From Chelatococcus sambhunathii (GTDB lineage Bacteria; Pseudomonadota; Alphaproteobacteria; Rhizobiales; Beijerinckiaceae): DNA of 64,000 bases. A model generated the notes under the pieces. The model made no database searches. It saw only the letters and a program-made list of their open reading frames with translations, and was not told the origin of the DNA. Positions 1-7,432 of the stretch are shown piece after piece (within the stretch, counting starts at the first letter, position 1; each line of letters starts with the position of its first letter). Location of the stretch: positions 1-64,000 of the forward strand of contig NZ_LIOL01000003.1 of NCBI RefSeq assembly GCF_001418005.1, written 5' to 3'. The translations under genes were made by a program, and so were the position numbers.

Positions 1-718
1 CGAGACCGATCGTGTCGCCGATGGTGGCCGCCGTCGCCGCCCATCCGATGGAGGCGATGACGAGCAGTTCCGGCGTGCGGGCAAGACGGCTCATCAGCGG
101 ATCGGCCAGATAGCGAACGAACAGGACGAGCAGCACCACGACCGCGAAGAGCGAACCGAGCACCATGGCGAGGTCGCCGAGCCCGCTACCACCCTGAGCG
201 GCGCCGATCCCGATCGTGGACAGGACCACCATCGCGATAACCACCACGATGTCCTGAACGATCAGGAAACCCAGAGCGATTCGGCCATGAAGCGTCTCCA
301 GCTCACGCTTGTCACTCAGCAGCTTCACCACGATGATCGTCGAGGAGAAGGTCAGCGCGACCGCCACATAAAGGCTGGTGAGCCAGTCGAGCCCAAGCGC
401 AAGGCCGATGAGGAACCCGATGCCCGCGGTGAAGGCGACTTGACCGAGACCGGTGGCCAGGGCGACGGGCCCCAGGGTCTTGATCAGGCGCCAGTCGAGT
501 TTGAGGCCGACGAGGAACAGCAGAAGCGCCACACCGAGTTCGGCCAGGAAACGGATCTGGCTCGCCGTCTCGGCACTGCTGTCGAAGAACGCGGCCGCCG
601 CGATGCCGACGGCGATGAAGCTTACGATGACGGGCTGCCGCAGCACTGCGCCCAATAACCCGACGGCGGCGGCTGCCAGCAGCAGCCATGCGATCTCCTG
701 GAAAACGACGTCAGCCAT
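1..718 (-). CDS. Cation:proton antiporter, Kef/CPA2 family (3' end outside window)
   Basis: Inner-membrane monovalent cation/H+ antiporter of the CPA2 (KefB/KefC-like) family. The 239 codons visible begin MADVVFQEIAWLLL and give successive hydrophobic segments. They include the family's early signatures: LRQPVIVSFIAVGI, the acidic helix FLVGLKLDW, and the TFSSTIIVVKLLSD stretch of the ion-binding region, followed by a further helix ending in RIALGFLIVQD. The frame is open to the left edge, so the remaining helices and any RCK/TrkA nucleotide-binding domain lie outside. It reads in the same direction as the P-type ATPase behind it, 83 bases away, so the two ion transporters may be co-expressed. 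Transported ion unknown (K+ or Na+). Confidence 0.88.
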   Translation of the reverse strand, partial: MADVVFQEIAWLLLAAAAVGLLGAVLRQPVIVSFIAVGIAAAAFFDSSAETASQIRFLAELGVALLLFLVGLKLDWRLIKTLGPVALATGLGQVAFTAGIGFLIGLALGLDWLTSLYVAVALTFSSTIIVVKLLSDKRELETLHGRIALGFLIVQDIVVVIAMVVLSTIGIGAAQGGSGLGDLAMVLGSLFAVVVLLVLFVRYLADPLMSRLARTPELLVIASIGWAATAATIGDTIGL

Positions 719-801
719 GTAGCTCGGATCCCTGCCTCGTGCCGTCGGACCGCTGACTGTTCTCCTTCGATCCTACGTCATTTCCCGCATCTTACTTCGG
801 C

Positions 802-3561
802 TTATCGGGAGACGAGGCGCTTTTCGACCTCCACGATCACGAGGAGCACGATGCCGACGGCGATGATCGCCAGCCCGTCGGTGAAGGATACCGGACTGCT
901 GCCGAAGACTGTCTGCATGACGGGCAGATAGGTGAAGGCCAGTTGCGCCACGACGACGGTCGCAAGACCCATGAGCACGGCGGGCGTGCCGAGGACGCCC
1001 TGGAGGGTCAGCGACGGGCCGTGTACGTAGCGGACGCTGAACAAATAGAAAATCTCCATCACGACGATGGTGTTGACGGCCATCGTGCGTGCCGCCTCGA
1101 CGGAGAGGCCACGGGCGCTCGCCCACGCATAGATGCCGAAGGTGCCGGCAACCATCAGTGCCGAAACGAAGAGAATGCGCCAGAGGAGGCGCCCCGACAG
1201 CAGGGGTTGGCCGGCTGGGCGCGCCGGCCGCCGCATGGCGTCAGGCTCCGTCGGCTCGAAAGCGAGGGTGAGGCCGAGCGCGACCGCGGTGACCATGTTG
1301 ATCCAGAGAATCTGGACCGGCGTGATGGGAAGGGTCAGGCCGAACAGGATGGCGAGAATGATGGTAAAGGCCTCGCCGCCGTTCGTCGGCAATGTCCAGG
1401 CGATCACCTTGGTCAGATTGTCGTAGACCGTGCGTCCCTCGCGCACGGCCGCGACGATGGAGGCAAAGTTGTCGTCGGCGAGGACCATCTCGCTCGCCTC
1501 CTTTGCCGCTTCCGTGCCCTTGCCGCCCATGGCGACGCCGACATCCGCCCGTTTCAGGGCCGGGGCGTCGTTCACGCCGTCGCCCGTCATGGCGATGATG
1601 GAGCCGTCCCGCTGCAGCGCCTCCACGAGGCGCAGCTTGTGCTCGGGGCTGGTTCGGGCGAAGACGGTGGCCTCGCGCGTGTACCTGTCGAAATCGTCCG
1701 CGCTGGCGGCGTCGAGATCCTGGCCAGTCACGGCCTTCGGGTCGTCCGCGAGACCGAGCTGGAGCGCGATGGCGCGCGCGGTCGCCGCGTGATCACCCGT
1801 GATCATCTTGACCTTGATGCCGGCCGCCCGGCATTCGGCGATGGCGGCCATCGCCTCCGGGCGCGGCGGATCGATCAGCCCGACGAGGCCGAGCAGCGTC
1901 AGGTCGTGCTCGACATCGTCCGACGCCAGTGCACGGGCGCCGGCGTCCATCGTCCGGCGTGCGAGTGCGATGACGCGCTGCCCGTCGGCCGCTAGGGCAT
2001 CGATCCGGCTGTGCCAGGCCGCGCGATCGATCGGCTCTTCGCCCTCGAGGGTCGCCACGCGCGAGGCCATGGCGACGATGCGTTCGGGCGCACCCTTGAC
2101 ATAGGCGACGGGCGGGTGCCCGTTTCGGGCGTGCAAGGTTGCCATGTAGCGGTGGCGGGAATCGAACGGCACCTCGTCGAGGCGGGTGAAGCCGGCGCGC
2201 GCCGCGGCTGTGTCGTGCCCCGCCTTCATGGCGAGCGACACCAGCGCCCCTTCCATCGGATCGCCGTCGACGATCCAGTCCCCGTCACGCCGCCGCAGTT
2301 GCGCATCGTTGCACAGCAAGGCCGCAAGCGACAGTTCCTCCAGCACCGGATCGGCGGCCGGATCGAGCTCGCGCCCGTCCTTCGCCCGGAAGTTGCCCTC
2401 GGGCCGGTAGCCCGTGCCGTCGACTCTGATCTCATGGTCGGCAGTCACAACCGCGCTTACCATCATCTCGTTGCGGGTCAGGGTGCCCGTCTTGTCCGAA
2501 CAGATCACGGAGACCGAGCCCAGCGTCTCTACGGCCGGGAGGCGGCGGATGATGGCGTTGCGGCGAGCCATGCGCTGCACGCCCACGGCGAGCGTGATCG
2601 TCATGACGGCCGGCAGACCCTCCGGAATGGCTGCAACGGCAAGGCCCACCACCGCCATGAAGGCATCGTCGAGATCATGGGACTGGACGAGCACGGCATA
2701 GCCGAAGACGAGGGCCGCGACGCCGAGCACCACGGCCGAAACCTGCCGTGCAAACTCATCCATCTGGCGCACGAGCGGCGTGGTGAGCTGCTCGACAGCA
2801 CCGATCATCGTGCCGATGCGGCCAAGTTCCGTCGCTGCGCCCGTCGCAACGACGACGCCCGTGCCCTGGCCGGCAGTGACGAAGGTGCCGGAGAAGGCCA
2901 TGGAGACGCGATCGCCGAGGGCTGCATCGAGGTCGACGGGGTCCAGGGCCTTGTCGACCGGAACGGATTCGCCCGTGAGAATTGCCTCGTCCACACGCAG
3001 GCTGCGCGCCTTGACGAGGCGCAGGTCCGCCGGCACCCGATCGCCCGCCTCGAGCAGGACGATGTCGCCCGGCACCGCCTCGTCCGCCGGGATCGTCAGA
3101 CGCCGGCCATCGCGGATCACGGAGGCGTGCGGATCGATCATCGCGCGGATCGCCCCGAGCGCCTGCTCCGCGCGCCCCTCCTGGACGAAGCCGATGATCG
3201 CATTCACGACGACGACGGCGGCGATGACGAGAGCGTCGGTCTCGTGGCCGATCATCGCCGCAAGCACGGCCGCGCCAAGAAGCACGTAGATGAGCAGGTT
3301 GTGAAACTGCAGCAGGAAACGCATCAGAACGCTGCGCCGCTGCCCCTGGGGCAGGCGGTTGGGACCGAAGCGTTCGAGCCGCCGCGCCGCCTCCGCCTCG
3401 CTGAGGCCGTCCGGACACGATCCGGTCGCCTGCAGCGCCTCGGCCGGCGTGACGGCATGCCAGGTCCGGTCGAGATCCAGCACGGCCTGCTCCCCTGAGA
3501 CGCCGCGCTCGGCAGGATGGGCCGACGACATGGCATGGGATGCAGAAGTCAGGCTGCGCAT
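802..3561 (-). CDS. P-type cation-translocating ATPase (type II, CtpF-like)
   Basis: ATP-driven cation pump of the inner membrane, 919 residues. Seen in order: N-terminal cation-ATPase domain (about 33-100), first membrane pair, actuator loop with TGES at 196-199, M4 motif PEGLP at 313-317, phosphorylation motif DKTGT with Asp356, hinge TGDGVND, then the C-terminal membrane domain. In M6 the Ca2+-ATPase pattern N-x-x-T-D reads NMVTAV, so the metal-coordinating Asp is Ala, while Glu of PEGLP and an N-x-x-E in M5 remain. That places it nearer the CtpF-like group than classical Ca2+ pumps, and substrate is not predictable. The start at 3561 has GGGGAG eight bases upstream. A FNR/FixK-like box lies about 125 bases upstream. 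Confidence 0.92.
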   Translation of the reverse strand: MRSLTSASHAMSSAHPAERGVSGEQAVLDLDRTWHAVTPAEALQATGSCPDGLSEAEAARRLERFGPNRLPQGQRRSVLMRFLLQFHNLLIYVLLGAAVLAAMIGHETDALVIAAVVVVNAIIGFVQEGRAEQALGAIRAMIDPHASVIRDGRRLTIPADEAVPGDIVLLEAGDRVPADLRLVKARSLRVDEAILTGESVPVDKALDPVDLDAALGDRVSMAFSGTFVTAGQGTGVVVATGAATELGRIGTMIGAVEQLTTPLVRQMDEFARQVSAVVLGVAALVFGYAVLVQSHDLDDAFMAVVGLAVAAIPEGLPAVMTITLAVGVQRMARRNAIIRRLPAVETLGSVSVICSDKTGTLTRNEMMVSAVVTADHEIRVDGTGYRPEGNFRAKDGRELDPAADPVLEELSLAALLCNDAQLRRRDGDWIVDGDPMEGALVSLAMKAGHDTAAARAGFTRLDEVPFDSRHRYMATLHARNGHPPVAYVKGAPERIVAMASRVATLEGEEPIDRAAWHSRIDALAADGQRVIALARRTMDAGARALASDDVEHDLTLLGLVGLIDPPRPEAMAAIAECRAAGIKVKMITGDHAATARAIALQLGLADDPKAVTGQDLDAASADDFDRYTREATVFARTSPEHKLRLVEALQRDGSIIAMTGDGVNDAPALKRADVGVAMGGKGTEAAKEASEMVLADDNFASIVAAVREGRTVYDNLTKVIAWTLPTNGGEAFTIILAILFGLTLPITPVQILWINMVTAVALGLTLAFEPTEPDAMRRPARPAGQPLLSGRLLWRILFVSALMVAGTFGIYAWASARGLSVEAARTMAVNTIVVMEIFYLFSVRYVHGPSLTLQGVLGTPAVLMGLATVVVAQLAFTYLPVMQTVFGSSPVSFTDGLAIIAVGIVLLVIVEVEKRLVSR

Positions 3562-3685
3562 GCGTCGGGCTCCCCTGCAATGCCCGCCGCGGGATCAGGC
3601 GCGGTGGGCCGACGGCGATGACAGCCGCGCGGCAGCGCTGGCAGGCATCGGCACCGAAGACTAAAGGAACGCACGCGGCGCGCTC

Positions 3686-3699
3686 TTGACCGGGATCAA
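3686..3699 (-). promoter_or_regulatory. FNR/FixK-like box upstream of the P-type ATPase
   Basis: On the minus strand the site reads TTGAT-CCCG-GTCAA, one base off the FNR/FixK consensus TTGAT-N4-ATCAA. If its centre is at -41.5 (class II activation), the -10 element falls on TAGTCT at 3663-3658 and transcription starts near 3651, 90 bases before the ATPase start. The position fits, but no binding data are implied. Confidence 0.55.
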
Positions 3700-3734
3700 T
3701 GGCCCCGGCAGATGCCGCGGGTGGGCGTGAGGCC

Positions 3735-3758
3735 GTCCGCATCGTGCGGACTGTTTTT
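3735..3758 (+). terminator. Intrinsic terminator-like hairpin on the plus strand
   Basis: GTCCGCA-TCG-TGCGGAC, a perfect 7-bp stem with a 3-base loop, followed by TGTTTTT. The T-run is on the plus strand, although genes on both sides (3561 and 3823) read minus. It may therefore end an unrecognised plus-strand transcript or be coincidental. Confidence 0.45.
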
Positions 3759-3822
3759 CATGCACGACAGGCTGCGGCCGCTCCGCGGGACCATGGCGCG
3801 TGACGATCTGCAAATGCGCCCG

Positions 3823-4221
3823 TCAGGGCCTGCCCGCGTCCTGTCGGCCGCGCAGCGTCTGAAGAAGAAGATCCTGCATGAGCCGCTGCAGTGCGTCCGT
3901 CGCTGTGCGCACGTCCTCCATCGCCCGCTCCACCGCCTTTTCGTCGAGTGGCGTCGCATTGGCCGCCGCGGCAAGGGTGCGCCTCGCATCGCGCACGTCA
4001 CGCAGGGCGGTCAGCACGCGTGGCCGGTTGTCTCGCAGCTGACGGCGGAAGCCGGCGCGTATCTCCTCAGGATAGGCCGCGGCAATGCTCTCGGCGAGGA
4101 AACCCGCGCCACGCGCCTGACGCTCGCCCCTGACGATGAAGCCGACGAGGAAGACATTCGCGATGAGCGAGATCGCAAGGCCAGCGACCAGAAGGAGCCG
4201 GATCGGGACCACTCGTTTCAC
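3823..4221 (-). CDS. Periplasmic heavy-metal sensor-like protein
   Basis: A 132-residue protein anchored by one N-terminal hydrophobic segment (about residues 7-26). Its helical periplasmic part resembles the Metal_resist/CnrX-type periplasmic sensors: segments FLAESIAAAYPEEIRAGFR and RPRVLTALRDVRDARRTL, and a helical C-terminus. The GTG start at 4221 overlaps the TGA of the preceding gene (GTGA), indicating translational coupling. It is the last of an operon with an ECF sigma and an anti-sigma-like gene, so a role in releasing or modulating the sigma factor in response to metal or envelope stress is inferred. A longer in-frame extension upstream runs through the anti-sigma gene and is not credible. 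Confidence 0.75.
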   Translation of the reverse strand: MKRVVPIRLLLVAGLAISLIANVFLVGFIVRGERQARGAGFLAESIAAAYPEEIRAGFRRQLRDNRPRVLTALRDVRDARRTLAAAANATPLDEKAVERAMEDVRTATDALQRLMQDLLLQTLRGRQDAGRP

Positions 4222-4649
4222 AGTTCGTCTCCGACGGATCCAAGGCTCTCTACGATATCGTCGAGGCCAGACGGCTCGCCCGCCGCAAATGCGAGAAGTG
4301 TGTCGTTCGCCGCCTCCGGGCCCCGTCCGCCGAGCCGATAGCCTGCGGCGGCGGCCACCATGAGGACCAGTGCCAGGCAAGCGGCGACGGCGGAAGAGGG
4401 CATATGCCGCAAGGAGGCGGACAGGACATGAGCCGGCCGGCGCGATCCCTCGATCCGCGACAGGACCTTGCGCGCCAGCGCCCGCTCGTCGGCCGGGGCG
4501 TCAATAGCTGCGCGCAGCAGGCGGTCGAGGTCGTCGTCGGTGCCGTTGCCCTCCTGAAAGGACCTTGCCTCCTGCCGGTATGGCGGCGGCCATGCGGCCA
4601 CATCCTCGCCGAAGCGGCGCCGAAGCTGCTCGAAATCATCCCTGTTCAT
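4218..4649 (-). CDS. Probable anti-sigma factor, single-pass membrane protein
   Basis: 143 residues. An N-terminal cytosolic part of about 75 residues is rich in charge (MNRDDFEQLRRRFGEDVAAW), followed by one membrane segment near 80-105 (SSAVAACLALVLMVAAAAGY) and a short acidic tail. No zinc-binding HxxxCxxC anti-sigma motif is present. The assignment rests on context: its ATG overlaps the stop of the ECF sigma gene (ATGA) and its stop overlaps the GTG of the metal-sensor-like gene. The three would form a sigma/anti-sigma/periplasmic sensor module. Confidence 0.7.
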   Translation of the reverse strand: MNRDDFEQLRRRFGEDVAAWPPPYRQEARSFQEGNGTDDDLDRLLRAAIDAPADERALARKVLSRIEGSRRPAHVLSASLRHMPSSAVAACLALVLMVAAAAGYRLGGRGPEAANDTLLAFAAGEPSGLDDIVESLGSVGDEL

Positions 4650-5266
4650 CGCAATCTCCCTTCTTCTTGCTTGTTGTCTGCGCGCACGTCCGTCGTGTGT
4701 TCGCGCAGCGTGCGCCGCGCCCGCACGAGCAGTTGCTCGACCGCCCCGGTGCTCGATCCGATGACTTCGGCGATGGCCGGAACGTCGAGATCGGCCACGG
4801 CGCGCAGCAGCAGCGCCATGCGCTGGCGCTCGGGCAGACGCGCGAGGCCATGGCGCACTGCCGCGAGCTCCTGCCGCGCCGCGAGGCGCATGTCGGCGTC
4901 GACACCGGCCGCCGGCAGCGTCTCCGCCACCTCGTCGAGGCCGATGAAGACACGCAGGCTGCGCCACCGGCGCATGTCGATGCAGCGGTTGGCGGCGATC
5001 CGGTAGAGCCAGGTCGTCGCCCGCCCCCTTGCGGGATCGAACCGCCCAGCGCGTTTCCACACCGTGACGAACACGTCCTGCACCACGTCCTCGGCGTCGT
5101 CCGCGCTGCCGAGATAGCGCGTGGCGAAGAGGCGAAGGCCGCGCCCATGCCGATCGATGAGCCGGACGAGCGCCACCTGCTCACCAGCCGCGATGCGGGC
5201 GAGTAGACGCTCATCCTCGCCCTGTCCCGGCGTCTCCACGGCATCGGGCGCCTGCACCCGCTCCAC
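4646..5266 (-). CDS. RNA polymerase sigma factor, ECF subfamily
   Basis: 206 residues with sigma70 regions 2 and 4 only. Region 2 includes the core-binding stretch AEDVVQDVFVTVWKRA (about residues 57-72) and TTWLYRIAANRCIDMRR. Region 4 HTH is LPERQRMALLL...IAEVIGSSTGAVEQLL (about 143-180). The GTG start at 5266 is preceded by GGAGGTGAGGTGGG and lies only six bases after the stop of the secreted-protein gene upstream, so these are co-transcribed. It probably controls this operon and perhaps the divergent EF-hand/BA14K genes; the latter is inference. Confidence 0.93.
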   Translation of the reverse strand: MERVQAPDAVETPGQGEDERLLARIAAGEQVALVRLIDRHGRGLRLFATRYLGSADDAEDVVQDVFVTVWKRAGRFDPARGRATTWLYRIAANRCIDMRRWRSLRVFIGLDEVAETLPAAGVDADMRLAARQELAAVRHGLARLPERQRMALLLRAVADLDVPAIAEVIGSSTGAVEQLLVRARRTLREHTTDVRADNKQEEGRLR

Positions 5267-5272
5267 CCCACC

Positions 5273-5662
5273 TCACCTCCAACGGCGGTGGCCGCCGACG
5301 GCAACGCCGCCGTCGGGACCCGTGATGCGGCCGACCGAGCGCACCCGGAACGGCCCACGCGCGCTCGCCCGCTCGCCGGAATAGGTCCCGCCGGCCGGCC
5401 CGATCGCGGTGTAGCTCCGGCGGCAGCGGTCGACGACGCCGTTGAGGCACGTCGCGCTCGAGGTATAGGTACCGCCGTTCGGGCCGACGCGTGTCGTCTG
5501 GCCGCTGTAGACGAGGCCGTCGCCGGTGACATGGCGGCTAAGCTGACCCCCCTGGACGGTGCCGCGCGTCCATTCCGCTGCGGGCGCGACCCCGGCCGTC
5601 GCGGCGAGGCCGAGAACGGCAAGACAGAGCCGGACCGGGACAGTCGTGGCTGAGAAACGCAT
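5273..5662 (-). CDS. Secreted hypothetical protein, Gly/Thr-rich
   Basis: 129 residues. The signal peptide occupies residues 1-29 (MRFSATTVPVRLCLAVLGLA, cleavage near APAAEW). The mature part contains related short motifs VYSGQTTRVGPNGGTYTSS, TAIGPAGGTYSGE and VGRITGPDGGVAVGG, i.e. a degenerate repeat of G-P-x-G-G-T-Y, and two cysteines flanking CLNGVVDRC. I do not recognise the family. It lies between a secreted EF-hand gene and the ECF sigma gene in the same operon, so it is probably an envelope protein of that stress regulon. Confidence 0.75.
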   Translation of the reverse strand: MRFSATTVPVRLCLAVLGLAATAGVAPAAEWTRGTVQGGQLSRHVTGDGLVYSGQTTRVGPNGGTYTSSATCLNGVVDRCRRSYTAIGPAGGTYSGERASARGPFRVRSVGRITGPDGGVAVGGHRRWR

Positions 5663-5709
5663 GGAGGCTCTCCCTGAACGTGACAGTGGCCGTCGGAAAA
5701 GGTCCGTCG

Positions 5710-6150
5710 TCAACCGCGACGGCCGAGGATGAGGTCGCGCATGAAGGCGATTTCGGCGGACGACAGCCGGCCGTCGCCGTCGCGGTCGGCAACATCGAAC
5801 AGGATCGTCCGGGCGCGGAATTCCTCTGCCGAGACCCGGCCGTCGCCGTTCGTATCCATCCGCCGCCACGCGCGGCCGAGACGCGCCTGCAGGGCGACCG
5901 CGCGATCCGTGACGGCGTCGCGCAGGGCTTCGATCTCCCTGTCATCGATCGCACCATCGCCGTCGCGGTCGAAGCGCGCGAAGAGACGCTGCCGCGCCGT
6001 GGCGACCTCGTTCCGCGACAGGACGCCATCGCCATCGGCGTCGAGACGTTCGATGAACCGCATATCCGCCGGGCGGGTCTGTGATACCGCGAGGGTTGTC
6101 GTGCCCAGGGTTGCGAGGGCCATAAGGACCATCTTCATCAGCGTGTTCAT
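5710..6150 (-). CDS. Secreted EF-hand calcium-binding protein
   Basis: 146 residues with a signal peptide (MNTLMKMVLMALATLGTTTL, cleavage near AVSQT) and four canonical 12-residue EF-hand loops: DADGDGVLSRNE, DRDGDGAIDDRE, DTNGDGRVSAEE and DRDGDGRLSSAE. All have the D-x-D/N-x-D/N-G pattern and a terminal Glu, so all four should bind Ca2+ in the periplasm. The start at 6150 follows AAGGAA. It is the first gene of the ECF sigma operon and is divergent from a second four-EF-hand gene at 6330. Confidence 0.88.
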   Translation of the reverse strand: MNTLMKMVLMALATLGTTTLAVSQTRPADMRFIERLDADGDGVLSRNEVATARQRLFARFDRDGDGAIDDREIEALRDAVTDRAVALQARLGRAWRRMDTNGDGRVSAEEFRARTILFDVADRDGDGRLSSAEIAFMRDLILGRRG

Positions 6151-6225
6151 GGCGAGGTTCCTTCCGTTCCTGCCGCGCATCCGCAACTGCGCCAGCCTCG
6201 ACCAATACGGCCCGCGACGTCTCGT

Positions 6226-6311
6226 CCTACGCGCCCAAGCGAAACCATGCGCGCCGCGTAGGAGCGCCCGCCAGCCTGCGTAGAACCGTCGTCGGAGCGC
6301 TGCAGCGCTCC
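6226..6311. promoter_or_regulatory. Dyad symmetries in the divergent EF-hand intergenic region
   Basis: The 179-base gap between the divergent EF-hand genes holds CCTACGCG (6226-6233) paired with CGCGTAGG (6255-6262), and a perfect 18-base palindrome GGAGCGCTGCAGCGCTCC (6294-6311). The palindrome ends 18 bases before the ATG of the plus-strand gene. These may be regulator sites or a 5'-UTR hairpin. I could not find a convincing ECF-type -35/-10 pair. Confidence 0.4.
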
Positions 6312-6329
6312 TCACGAACGGAGATCGGC

Positions 6330-6752
6330 ATGAAGTGGAAAGCTCTCGCAGCGGCGATGCTGGTGCTCTTTCCGGGCAGCGCCTGCGCCTTCGATAGCCC
6401 CGGACCCCGTCAGATGTTCAGGCAGATGGACCGCAACGGCGACAGGGCACTGCAATTCTCGGAGATCGCGGAAGCGCGCGCACGGTTCTTCGACAGCATG
6501 GACCGCAACGGCAACGGCTTCCTCGACCCAGAGGAAAAGAAGGCGGCAGCCGCGCGCCTGAAGGATGCCGGCAGGTTCCAGGCGGCATCGCTGGAAGGGC
6601 TCGAGGCAAGGGCAGAGCGCATGGACGCGAACGGCGACGGCCGCATCTCGCGGGAGGAGTTCGCCCGCTTCGTTCCCGATCGCCTGCGGGGTGCCGACGC
6701 GGATGGCGACCGCTCGCTGTCGCTTTCCGAACTGCGGGCGCTCAGGCGTTAG
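6330..6752 (+). CDS. Secreted EF-hand protein
   Basis: 140 residues: a signal peptide (MKWKALAAAMLVLFPGSACA, cleavage near CAF) and four EF-hand-like loops, DRNGDRALQFSE, DRNGNGFLDPEE, DANGDGRISREE and DADGDRSLSLSE. Loops 2 and 3 are canonical. Loops 1 and 4 have Arg where Gly normally sits, so their Ca2+ affinity may be lower. GGAG lies a few bases upstream of the ATG. It is a divergent paralogue of the protein at 5710-6150 and is followed 40 bases later by a BA14K gene. Confidence 0.88.
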   Translation: MKWKALAAAMLVLFPGSACAFDSPGPRQMFRQMDRNGDRALQFSEIAEARARFFDSMDRNGNGFLDPEEKKAAAARLKDAGRFQAASLEGLEARAERMDANGDGRISREEFARFVPDRLRGADADGDRSLSLSELRALRR

Positions 6753-6792
6753 CCCAGTCCCTGCCTCACAAGCCACAGCACCGAGAGATCCA

Positions 6793-7218
6793 ATGAGACA
6801 CAGGCTGCTCACAGCCGTCCGCGCCGCCGCGCTCGCGCTCGTTTCGGCGGCGACGCCGGCCGCCGCCATGCCGTCCGCGTTCGCCGCCGGCGCATCCATG
6901 CCCGTTTCGGTCGCGGAGCCCGATCTCGTCGAGCCGATCGTGCATCGCCGCGGCTTCTACGCCGTCGGCGGCATCTATTACTATAACGGCTACCGCGGCT
7001 TCGTGGTGGCCCGCCCCGGCTACCGGTACCACAACGGCTACTGGTTCCCGCCGGCCGCCTTCGCCGCAGGGGTTGCGGCCGGCCGGGCGCTCACGCCGCC
7101 CCTGCCGGCGGCGCACATCCGCTGGTGCTACGCCCACTATCGGTCCTACCGCGCCTACGACAACAGCTACCAGCCACATGACGGCCCGCGCCAGCCGTGC
7201 TGGTCGCCCTATAGCTGA
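6793..7218 (+). CDS. BA14K family protein
   Basis: 141 residues with an N-terminal signal or anchor (MRHRLLTAVRAAALALVSAA), a Tyr/Gly-rich centre (GGIYYYNGYRGFV, YRYHNGYWFPPAAFAAGVAAG) and the C-terminal BA14K signature: an HIRWCYAHYRSYRAYD-like core followed by a PHDGPRQPC stretch. BA14K proteins are Hyphomicrobiales envelope proteins; the Brucella member is an immunoreactive lectin-like protein. The start follows GAGAGATCCA. Probably transcribed with the EF-hand gene in front. Confidence 0.85.
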   Translation: MRHRLLTAVRAAALALVSAATPAAAMPSAFAAGASMPVSVAEPDLVEPIVHRRGFYAVGGIYYYNGYRGFVVARPGYRYHNGYWFPPAAFAAGVAAGRALTPPLPAAHIRWCYAHYRSYRAYDNSYQPHDGPRQPCWSPYS

Positions 7219-7241
7219 GCTTCGGCCGGCCACCAACGGCA

Positions 7242-7265
7242 AGACGCCGCCCGAGGGCGGCGTCT
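7242..7265. terminator. Bidirectional hairpin between convergent BA14K and cydX genes
   Basis: AGACGCCGCC-CGAG-GGCGGCGTCT, a perfect 10-bp stem with a 4-base loop, 23 bases after the BA14K stop and just past the cydX stop on the other strand. There is no T-run on either side, so it is a terminator by position and structure only. Confidence 0.6.
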
Positions 7266-7273
7266 CCTCGCGT

Positions 7274-7420
7274 TCAGCGGGACGGTCGCTCGCCGTCCGT
7301 GGCGCGGATGGGCTCCATCCGCGCCTTCGCCGCATCGTCCATGAGCTCGTACCACATGGCATTGAGCACGGCGAAGGCAGCTGCGAGCGGCAGGCCAAGA
7401 AGCCAGGCGAAGTACCACAT
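7274..7420 (-). CDS. cydX: Cytochrome bd oxidase small subunit CydX
   Basis: A 48-residue single-pass membrane protein beginning MWYFAWLLGLPLAAAFAVLN. This matches the CydX/YbgT pattern: Trp-Tyr-Phe-Ala-Trp at the N-terminus, one membrane helix, then AMWYELMDD. CydX binds CydA and stabilises the haem centres of the cytochrome bd quinol oxidase. It starts 12 bases after the cydB stop and closes the cyd operon. The hydrophilic tail after the helix is about 20 residues. Confidence 0.93.
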   Translation of the reverse strand: MWYFAWLLGLPLAAAFAVLNAMWYELMDDAAKARMEPIRATDGERPSR

Positions 7421-7432
7421 TGCACTCTCCAT

